A stretch of 13,554 bases of DNA from JAWOGN01 sp046496815. Its GTDB lineage: Bacteria > Desulfobacterota > DSM-4660 > Desulfatiglandales > Desulfatiglandaceae. The notes under the pieces were generated by a model. The model saw nothing but the letters and a program-made list of their open reading frames with translations. It was not told the origin of the DNA and searched no databases. Below, in pieces: positions 8,341 through 13,554 of the stretch. Location: the NCBI GenBank assembly GCA_046496815.1, contig JAWOGN010000266.1:1-13554 (forward strand), written 5' to 3'. Made by a program: the position numbers and the translations under genes. The stretch's first letter is position 1, and each line of letters opens with the position of its first letter.

Positions 8341-8347
8341 CCTCCTC
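8341..8347 (-). promoter_or_regulatory. Ribosome binding site of yebC
   Basis: Read on the reverse strand, GAGGAGG is six bases before the ATG at 8334. It selects that start rather than the codon at 8349, which would overlap the site. Confidence 0.75.
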
Positions 8348-8372
8348 AATCAATCTGCTTCCCCAAAAAAGC

Positions 8373-8984
8373 CTAAAAGACCTTATCCAGGCCCACCACA
8401 TACACCTCTCTGCTCCGCTTGCGAGTCGCCTTGGGCCGAACAAGCCGCACGCGAGAAAACTGCCTCAAAATATCGGATTGAAACGCCTTGAGATCTTCCC
8501 CTTCAAAAACCTTGCACAAAAAGCGCCCTTTTTTCTCAAGAAGCAGGCGTGCGATCTCAGCCGCCCTTCTTGCCAGGGACAGGGAGCGGCTTTCATCCGT
8601 CAATCGAATACCCGTCGTCTGAGGCGCCAGATCACTCAGGACCACATCCCTCGGACCCACTTCCCCCCGCAGCCGTTCATCTGCCACAGTCAGGATATCT
8701 TCTTGAATAAACTTGAAATTCGGGGAAGACAAACGATCCGGTCGCTTGAGATCTATCCCAATCACATCCCCTTCAGAACCGACCCTTCGGATGCCGTATT
8801 GTGACCAGGAACCGGGATAACAACCCAAGTCGAGCACCCGATCGCCCTTGCCCATTAATTTATACTTCGTATCGATTTCCTGAAGTTTGAAGATCGATCG
8901 GGCAAGCCACTTCTCATGCCTCGCTTGGCGGGCATAATGATCATCCCACCGATTCCCTTTCATTGAAAGATTTTTATCACACAT
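8373..8984 (-). CDS. rlmE: 23S rRNA 2'-O-ribose methyltransferase RlmE (FtsJ/RrmJ)
   Basis: 203 residues, close to E. coli RlmE (209). The enzyme uses S-adenosylmethionine to methylate the 2'-OH of a uridine in the 23S rRNA A loop (U2552 in E. coli) late in 50S assembly. The protein starts KGNRWDDHYARQARHEKW, with SAM-binding LDLGCYPGSWSQ at 51-62. The K-D-K-E catalytic tetrad is complete: Lys33 (SIFKLQEID), Asp118 (VVLSDLAPQTTG), Lys158 (FLCKVFEG) and Glu193 (RKRSREVYVV). The frame is open up to 9134, but family length and an AAGGCAAGG-like site support the ATG at 8984; the in-frame ATG at 8963 is possible too. It leads into yebC-ruvCAB and follows the EI24 gene by 207 bases. Confidence 0.95.
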   Translation of the reverse strand: MCDKNLSMKGNRWDDHYARQARHEKWLARSIFKLQEIDTKYKLMGKGDRVLDLGCYPGSWSQYGIRRVGSEGDVIGIDLKRPDRLSSPNFKFIQEDILTVADERLRGEVGPRDVVLSDLAPQTTGIRLTDESRSLSLARRAAEIARLLLEKKGRFLCKVFEGEDLKAFQSDILRQFSRVRLVRPKATRKRSREVYVVGLDKVF

Positions 8985-9139
8985 GCCTTGCCTTTGCAAA
9001 AAAAATCTCTCACTCCTCAAAGCGCTGCGACTTCGATTTCCCATGAATTCGCGCACATGGACGGGACTCACATGAGAAAAGAAACATGTATTGGGTGCAC
9101 AGGGACTCGGATCACCCATTGGTTTCCCCACCAAATGAT

Positions 9140-9177
9140 AATCCGGGGCGTGTCTTCGGATGAGATCATCCCGGATT
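9140..9177. repeat. Inverted repeat in the EI24-rlmE gap
   Basis: AATCCGGG (9140-9147) and CCCGGATT (9170-9177) form a perfect 8-base stem around a 22-base loop. It sits just downstream of the EI24 stop on the reverse strand. No T-run follows on that strand, so it is not a canonical intrinsic terminator. It may stabilise the 3' end of the upstream message, or it may be chance. Confidence 0.35.
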
Positions 9178-9191
9178 GCATTGAGACCGGC

Positions 9192-9929
9192 TTACCCGGC
9201 GTTTTCCGTCTTCTCCGCGCCATATGTATCCAGGTAGTAGAGGGTGGCGCCCACGGGCGCAAAGGAAAGAAAGAGAATGTTCACCACGGGAACCAAATAA
9301 GGAAGGCCGAAGCCGACATGGAAGAGAATCGACTTCGAAAGGAATCGGAATCGCTTCCCGAATGGGATAAGCCGTCTGGCGGGTGTGAGGTCGGTGTTGT
9401 CCCAGGCCAGAAAAATGATGGCGATTGCAGAGGATAAAAATACAACCAGGGGACCCAATAGGACAAACCAACCCAAGATCATGATCAACAAGGAGAAGAG
9501 CACGGGGATAATCGTCCTAGGAATTTCCTGCTTCACTAAGAATATAAATTGCTTCCAAAGGGGCATTTTTTTCGGTTCTTTTACCTGCCCTGTCACCTTG
9601 CGCTCGGTTACGCGAGACATGTGATCCATGATGAGCACGCTGAATAGAATTTGAGAGATCAAATATGAAAATATCACGGCCACCCCCAGGAGAAACAGTA
9701 ACATAAGCCACGAAACCAAGTACCAAAGCCAGATGACCCATGCGCTTTCCGGTTTGGCCCAGATGACATCAAGGATTGGCTGATGATAGACAAAAATAAG
9801 GCTCGCGAGAATACCCGTAACGAGAATAACCACCGCGAAGCGAACCATGCCCCAAAACAGAAGCGTTCCACTCCCCATCGCGAAACGCACCCCTCGCACG
9901 CTGTATTTGAGACCCATGAGAAGACCCAT
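9192..9929 (-). CDS. EI24 domain (CysZ-like) integral membrane protein
   Basis: 245 residues with about five to six hydrophobic segments (roughly 22-48, 64-98, 138-176 possibly two, and 204-232). The C-terminal HVGFGLPYLVPVVN followed by APVGATLYY matches the EI24/DUF540 family, which includes the E. coli sulfate permease CysZ. A transport role is therefore possible, but many EI24 proteins have no known substrate and no sulfur-assimilation gene is next to it here, so cysZ is not assigned. The start at 9929 has AAAGGAA eight bases upstream; the in-frame ATG at 9917 lacks one. It follows the diadenylate cyclase gene by 78 bases in the same direction and may share its transcript. Confidence 0.82.
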   Translation of the reverse strand: MGLLMGLKYSVRGVRFAMGSGTLLFWGMVRFAVVILVTGILASLIFVYHQPILDVIWAKPESAWVIWLWYLVSWLMLLFLLGVAVIFSYLISQILFSVLIMDHMSRVTERKVTGQVKEPKKMPLWKQFIFLVKQEIPRTIIPVLFSLLIMILGWFVLLGPLVVFLSSAIAIIFLAWDNTDLTPARRLIPFGKRFRFLSKSILFHVGFGLPYLVPVVNILFLSFAPVGATLYYLDTYGAEKTENAG

Positions 9930-10007
9930 TCGACGGGTTCCTTTCCCTTTTCATAGGATATTTCTTGATGGAACAAATTAAAGATGACTCATCCGGTAAA
10001 CAGAAAA

Positions 10008-11201
10008 TCAATTCGTGTTTACTCCGGTTTCACCCTCTGGAACGGCTGTCAAAACAATCCGAATATCCTGCGGTGTCACTCGGTCCACCGTCACCCCCAG
10101 GGGGAGGTCAACGTTTCGCGCTGACAGCTTGATGAGATGCACCCCTGCCCAAAGTTTCCCAAGTCCCACCTGCACGCGAACATCCTCTTCTTTGAGCGTT
10201 CTTACGCTGTGACGTCTTCCGGACACCGTCAACCGAACCGTTTTCGCCGACTCCTCGCTCAAGGTCAGCTCGCTGGGGAGGTTGACGTATCGGACGGGCG
10301 CGTTGACGCTGATTTTCACTTCCTGCGGACTCGCCAAGAACAGCCAGGCAAAAAACACCATCGTCAGAGCGATAAGTTTAGATTTCCAGTTGTCCACAAA
10401 AACGGCGTGGAGAAGACTTTTGACACTGGGCCCGGGGATTTCCGACACGCTCAGCCAATCCTCCAGCTGTGCGGCCAGTAAATTTAAATCCCTCCAGTTC
10501 TTGATTTCACCCTCAACGACTGTTGAAACTTCCGCCCGTTCTTCAGAAACCACCAGACAAATAGCGTCCGTCTGTTCCGAAAGGCCCAATGCAGCCCGAT
10601 GCCGGGTCCCATATTGCTCGGGCAGATCTTCGCTCTTGGAAAGCGGCAGAATGCAGCCCATTTTGGTGAGTCGACCTTGAGAGAGCACAAGGGCCCCGTC
10701 ATGGGCAGGTGCGTGATGGTTAAAGATGCTTTTGATCAACGCAGGCTCAGGAAGCGCCATGATGGTTTGGCCGGCATGCAGAAATTCAGCGGGCTCATCG
10801 TCCCGCGTAATCACCAGCAGCGCCCCTGTATGTTCACGTCCCATCTCAAAAGCGGTCTGCGCCAGGTCTTTCGCCAGGGTTCCTCGCGAGACACGCTTGC
10901 GCAAGCGAAGGTAGCGAAGCGGGCTCACCTTCTCGAGAACCTGTCGGATCTCGGACTGAAAGAGGATCAAGAGAAGGATGAGGAGTACCTGCCACAATAT
11001 CTGAAACACCCAGGTGGTCAGAAAAAGGCCCCACAGTTTGGCCGCGGAATAGATCCCCCCCAGCACCACCAAACCAATCAGCACGCGAAGCGCGCGGGTG
11101 CCCCGAAACCACACATAGAGCTGGTGGGCCACCAAGGTGAGAAAAAGGATATCAGCCAAATCTCGCCATGTCGGGGTTGGAATGAGATCGAATAGGAGCA
11201 A
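10008..11201 (-). CDS. cdaA: Membrane diadenylate cyclase CdaA fused to a YbbR (CdaR-like) domain
   Basis: 397 residues with two normally separate proteins in one chain. Residues 1-90 hold three membrane segments (about 17-33, 37-55, 60-81) ending in FQSEIRQVLEKV, as in CdaA. Residues about 105-235 are the DisA_N diadenylate cyclase domain that makes c-di-AMP from two ATP; active-site motifs are intact, DGA at 168-170 (APAHDGALVLSQGRL) and RHR at 200-202 (GTRHRAALGLSEQTDA), followed by VSEERAEVSTVVEG. After a linker, DNWKSKLIALTMVFFAWLF (270-288) is a fourth membrane segment of the type that begins CdaR/YbbR proteins, and about 295-386 is a single YbbR repeat predicted to be periplasmic. Bacillus CdaA has about 273 residues and is regulated by separate CdaR. 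The start is TTG, supported by AGGAGA upstream; no ATG or GTG is nearby. No glmM adjoins. Confidence 0.92.
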   Translation of the reverse strand: MLLFDLIPTPTWRDLADILFLTLVAHQLYVWFRGTRALRVLIGLVVLGGIYSAAKLWGLFLTTWVFQILWQVLLILLLILFQSEIRQVLEKVSPLRYLRLRKRVSRGTLAKDLAQTAFEMGREHTGALLVITRDDEPAEFLHAGQTIMALPEPALIKSIFNHHAPAHDGALVLSQGRLTKMGCILPLSKSEDLPEQYGTRHRAALGLSEQTDAICLVVSEERAEVSTVVEGEIKNWRDLNLLAAQLEDWLSVSEIPGPSVKSLLHAVFVDNWKSKLIALTMVFFAWLFLASPQEVKISVNAPVRYVNLPSELTLSEESAKTVRLTVSGRRHSVRTLKEEDVRVQVGLGKLWAGVHLIKLSARNVDLPLGVTVDRVTPQDIRIVLTAVPEGETGVNTN

Positions 11202-11210
11202 GCGGGAATC

Positions 11211-11216
11211 TCCTTT
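11211..11216 (-). promoter_or_regulatory. Ribosome binding site supporting a TTG start
   Basis: Read on the reverse strand, AAAAGGAGA is followed after about eight bases by TTG at 11201. The good spacing and lack of any other start codon nearby make TTG the likely initiator of the cdaA-ybbR fusion. A weak start codon can keep enzyme level low. Confidence 0.65.
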
Positions 11217-11295
11217 TCAAATGCTTTCCGAAGACAAGGATGCCGTCTCGTTCACGGAATGAATGACTGTGTTGAAAAAGCAACGTGTTTCGTAT

Positions 11296-11324
11296 GTATT
11301 AAAAGCATGTGGATGCCTTGTCAA
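11296..11324 (-). promoter_or_regulatory. Candidate promoter of the cdaA-ybbR fusion gene
   Basis: On the reverse strand a perfect TTGACA (-35, 11324-11319) is 17 bases from TAATAC (-10, 11301-11296), giving a leader of roughly 90 bases. The spacer contains the inverted repeat GCAT-4-ATGC (11305-11316), which could be an operator. No c-di-AMP riboswitch is recognisable in the leader. Confidence 0.45.
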
Positions 11325-11385
11325 TCTATAATCAATTTTCCTGTCTGGATGTCGAAGCGGTATTGATTCCGCGTAAAATTGCGGT

Positions 11386-11413
11386 TTGAAATTCCTTGTG
11401 ACCCTAGTAAAAT
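11386..11413 (+). promoter_or_regulatory. Candidate promoter of the AAA+ ATPase operon
   Basis: TTGAAA (11386-11391) and TAAAAT (11408-11413) are 16 bases apart, five of six matches to consensus in each box. Transcription would begin near 11420, with a leader of about 65 bases. It is back to back with the promoter proposed for cdaA-ybbR. Confidence 0.5.
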
Positions 11414-11435
11414 GAAAGTGTCCGATTACACGACA

Positions 11436-11470
11436 CGGGATAGACCGGGAGTTCGTTCGGGATAGATAGG
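11436..11470 (+). repeat. Direct repeat CGGGATAGANNGG, 22-base period
   Basis: The two copies lie at 11436-11448 and 11458-11470 and share 11 of 13 positions. The period of 22 is about two turns of the helix, so a dimer could contact both copies on one face. They lie between the proposed transcription start and the ribosome binding site (AGGAG, 11473-11477), where a repressor or an RNA-binding protein could act. Function is inferred from position only. Confidence 0.4.
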
Positions 11471-11486
11471 ACAGGAGAAATACCTT

Positions 11487-12362
11487 ATGGAAAGAGTCAC
11501 CATCGATCACATAGAACTTCACGTGTGTGAACCTGACGAGGTTCCCATGTTTTGGGTAGGGCAACCGGATTTGGTCACACAAGTTCTGGCGGCATGGCTG
11601 GTAATAGGGACCGGGGACCTGCCCCTGAGCCCGAGGCTGGTAGGCAGGCCCGGGGTCGGCAAAACGACGCTGGCATATCATGCAGGGAAGTCCTCCGGCC
11701 GGCCCGTTTACCTTTTTCAGGCAACCATGGACACAAGGCCGGAGGACCTGATCGTAACGCCGGTTATTTCCGACGCGGGGAAAATCAAATACATGGCCAG
11801 TTCGGTCGTTTCCGCAATGATCAAGGGGGGTGTCGCGATCATTGATGAGGGAAACCGGATGAGTGAAAAAAGCTGGGCATCGCTGGCACCGCTCCTGGAC
11901 AGCCGGCGATACGTGGAATCCATTGTGGCGGGAATCAAAATCAAGGCGCATCCGGAGTTCCGCATGTGCACGACCATGAACGACGATGCCAGCACCTTCG
12001 AGCTTCCGGAGTATATTCATTCCAGACTGCAGCCGCAAATCTTCATTGATTTTCCGGAACGAGAGGATGAATACCGGATTTTGAAAAGCAATTTGCCCTT
12101 TGCCGACAACGAAATCCTCAATTATGTGGTCGAATTTCTTCAGGCAGCCCACGAAGCCAATGAACGGTATTCGGTGCGGGACGGAATCAATATTGCGCGG
12201 TACGCGTTGAAACGGCTTGTGGAAAGCGGCGAGAGACGGACCGCAACGAAACGGATGAAGCGGATGGTTCGATATCTCAACGAAGCATCCGCAATGATCC
12301 TGGACCCACCGGCATCTGAGTATTTCAAAAACTTGATGGAAGATTTCAAGGATGAAGAATAA
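11487..12362 (+). CDS. MoxR/CbbQ-like AAA+ ATPase
   Basis: 291 residues. Walker A is GRPGVGKT (53-60); Walker B is GGVAIIDEGNRM (114-125); sensor 1 is around Asn165 (CTTMNDD); a probable arginine finger is Arg180 in LPEYIHSRL; sensor 2 is near SVRDG (229-233). The insert before Walker B (DAGKIKYMASSVVSAM) is the MoxR pattern of a G-x-I-x-Y/F loop before the helix. MoxR and CbbQ/NorQ-type ATPases are hexameric chaperones that remodel or help insert cofactors into partner proteins, commonly together with a von Willebrand A (vWA) protein. There is a good ribosome binding site (AGGAG, nine bases before ATG). Its last 11 bases overlap the next gene, so the two are surely co-expressed. The substrate is unknown; it is not close enough to moxR, cbbQ or norQ for a symbol. 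Confidence 0.88.
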   Translation: MERVTIDHIELHVCEPDEVPMFWVGQPDLVTQVLAAWLVIGTGDLPLSPRLVGRPGVGKTTLAYHAGKSSGRPVYLFQATMDTRPEDLIVTPVISDAGKIKYMASSVVSAMIKGGVAIIDEGNRMSEKSWASLAPLLDSRRYVESIVAGIKIKAHPEFRMCTTMNDDASTFELPEYIHSRLQPQIFIDFPEREDEYRILKSNLPFADNEILNYVVEFLQAAHEANERYSVRDGINIARYALKRLVESGERRTATKRMKRMVRYLNEASAMILDPPASEYFKNLMEDFKDEE

Positions 12363-13554
12363 GATCGAATGGAAAAACATCCGTTTGGTGCCCATCCTGC
12401 ACAGCCGGATGGAATTCGCCATAGAGGTCAGGCGGCAGTTTGAAACGTTCAAGCCGCATCATATTGCCGTGGAGTATCCCGAGACCCTTGGGGCCAAAAT
12501 CCTCCAGGGCGTAAACAGGCTCCCGCTTCTTTCGGTTGTTTACTATGAGGACAAAGATGGTGCCTTCACCTACCTGCTCCTCGAACCCACCGACGGACAG
12601 ATCGAAGGGATTCGTCTCGCCCTCTCGGAAGGGATTCCGGTCCATTTCGTAGACCGCGACATGAGCGGATATCCGTTGGATTTTTCACCCATGCCGGATC
12701 CTTACGCGGTCGCAAAAATCGGCCATTTCCGGTATGCAAAGGCCTACCTTGAAACCCACCCAGCGAGCCGCGCGTTCCCCGAAGATACCCTTCGCGAAAA
12801 GACAATGGCGTATCATCTCCAGCGCTTGAGCACCCGGGGGGAGCGAGTTCTGTTCGTGGGAGGCCTGGCGCACTTGCCCGGCCTTTTGAGCGAACTCGAC
12901 CACCCCCAGACACAGGTCATCGGCCGAAAAACGCGCAAAGGGGTCGGGCTCGCCCATCTCCACGCCGAATCAAGCCGGGAGGTCCTGACTGAGATGCCTT
13001 TTCTCGAAGCGGCCTATGAGCGGGCGAGATCCAAAGGTGAACTCGAAAAGATCGACCGCATGGACATCAACCGTCGATTGATCCAGACAGCAGCCCGGCG
13101 TCACTGGAAAAACAATAAAGAAGAAATATCGCTTTCTCAGTTGAAGGTGTTTTACAAATTCGCCGGAAATTACGCGTTGCTCACCGGGCATCTGGTCCCT
13201 GATTTTTACCAATTGATTGTCGCGGCGCGGGGAATCGCCGATGACAACTTCGCCTATGAAATGTGGGAAAACGGCAGCGAATACCCTTGGCAGACGGAAG
13301 ACCCCGGGCTGCCGACCTTGCGCCTAAAAGGTGAGGACCTTTTTCTTGACCAAAAGCGAATCAAATTTTACAGGCGCCTCAAGACCATGAGACGACGTTT
13401 GGTGCGAGTTCCGGTCAAGAAAAAGAAACGGGAAAGATATCCGGGACAGTGGCGCGAGGCGTTCAAAGGATTTTCCATCTGCTCCTACCCGCCGGAGGAT
13501 GTGGTCATAGAGGGCTACGGTCGATATCTCCAAAAAAAGGCCTTTCAAATCAAG
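12352..13554 (+). CDS. Large TraB/ChaN/Tiki-like protein, partial at 3' end
   Basis: The frame from ATG 12352 stays open to the window end, 401 codons without a stop, so the C-terminus is missing. The first roughly 180 residues carry a pattern I associate with the TraB/GumN/ChaN/EreA (Tiki-like) superfamily: VPILHS with His17 where that superfamily has a GxxH, HHIAVEYPETL with Glu41, GIPVHFVDRD (94-103), REKTMAYHL (148-156, like the family R-D/E-x-x-MA), and FVGGLAHLPGL with His174 (second GxxH). That superfamily includes metal-dependent hydrolases and proteins of unknown function. The rest (about 250-401) is unfamiliar, with a basic KKKKRER stretch near 370 and no vWA metal-binding DxSxS seen so far. 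The start overlaps the ATPase gene by 11 bases. It may resemble DUF5682-type partners of MoxR ATPases; this is a suggestion, not an identification. Confidence 0.75.
   Translation, partial: MKNKIEWKNIRLVPILHSRMEFAIEVRRQFETFKPHHIAVEYPETLGAKILQGVNRLPLLSVVYYEDKDGAFTYLLLEPTDGQIEGIRLALSEGIPVHFVDRDMSGYPLDFSPMPDPYAVAKIGHFRYAKAYLETHPASRAFPEDTLREKTMAYHLQRLSTRGERVLFVGGLAHLPGLLSELDHPQTQVIGRKTRKGVGLAHLHAESSREVLTEMPFLEAAYERARSKGELEKIDRMDINRRLIQTAARRHWKNNKEEISLSQLKVFYKFAGNYALLTGHLVPDFYQLIVAARGIADDNFAYEMWENGSEYPWQTEDPGLPTLRLKGEDLFLDQKRIKFYRRLKTMRRRLVRVPVKKKKRERYPGQWREAFKGFSICSYPPEDVVIEGYGRYLQKKAFQIK

Noticed and set aside
11202..11289. c-di-AMP (ydaO-type) riboswitch in the cdaA-ybbR leader
   Set aside because: The leader is under 100 bases and shows none of the conserved structure I would expect.
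11327..11332. A perfect TATAAT on the forward strand
   Set aside because: There is no acceptable -35 at 15-19 bases upstream, and the TTGAAA/TAAAAT pair nearer the gene fits better.
11217..12452. A 411-codon reverse-strand open frame opposite the AAA+ ATPase
   Set aside because: It covers the ATPase gene and its promoter region. Its translation is rich in Cys, His, Arg and Phe, matches no family, and the opposite frame has clear Walker motifs.
12346..12913. Overlapping reverse-strand open frames at the right end
   Set aside because: The forward frame is open for 401 codons to the window end, overlaps the ATPase gene in an operon-like manner and carries superfamily motifs.

Overview
The window carries eleven protein-coding genes and no rRNA, tRNA, CRISPR array or insertion sequence that I could find. 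The gene set (a PpiD/SurA-type periplasmic chaperone, RlmE, YebC and RuvCAB, a long class II aldolase, a YhaM-like OB-HD protein, a CdaA-type diadenylate cyclase and an EI24 membrane protein) suggests a Gram-negative anaerobe of the former Deltaproteobacteria, possibly Desulfobacterales or a relative. That placement is inference from gene content and protein style, since no marker gene is present. Base composition looks even, with no sign of a recently acquired island.

Left part (1-5369): a membrane-anchored peptidyl-prolyl isomerase/chaperone runs rightward. A small DUF1285-like gene runs leftward and converges with it. After a roughly 425-base gap come a rightward class II fructose-bisphosphate aldolase and an OB-fold/HD-domain exoribonuclease-like gene.

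Middle (5405-11201): everything runs leftward. In transcription order: a fused diadenylate cyclase-YbbR protein, an EI24 membrane protein, rlmE (23S rRNA methyltransferase), yebC, ruvC, ruvA and ruvB. yebC-ruvC-ruvA are stop/start overlapped (TGATG and ATGA) and ruvB follows 10 bases later, so Holliday-junction processing is one tightly coupled unit behind a translation-related gene pair.

Right part (11202-13554): a 285-base divergent intergenic region carries back-to-back promoter candidates and a direct repeat of 22-base period. It is followed by a MoxR/CbbQ-like AAA+ ATPase that overlaps by 11 bases a large gene running off the window end. This last gene has motifs of the TraB/ChaN/Tiki superfamily fold (a leading ILHS histidine, REKTMA, and a GLAH second GxxH motif).

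The two points most worth attention are the single-polypeptide CdaA-YbbR fusion, in which a c-di-AMP synthase is covalently joined to its usual separate extracytoplasmic regulator, and the ATPase plus TraB/ChaN-like pair, which may be the first part of a larger MoxR-type system continuing beyond base 13554.
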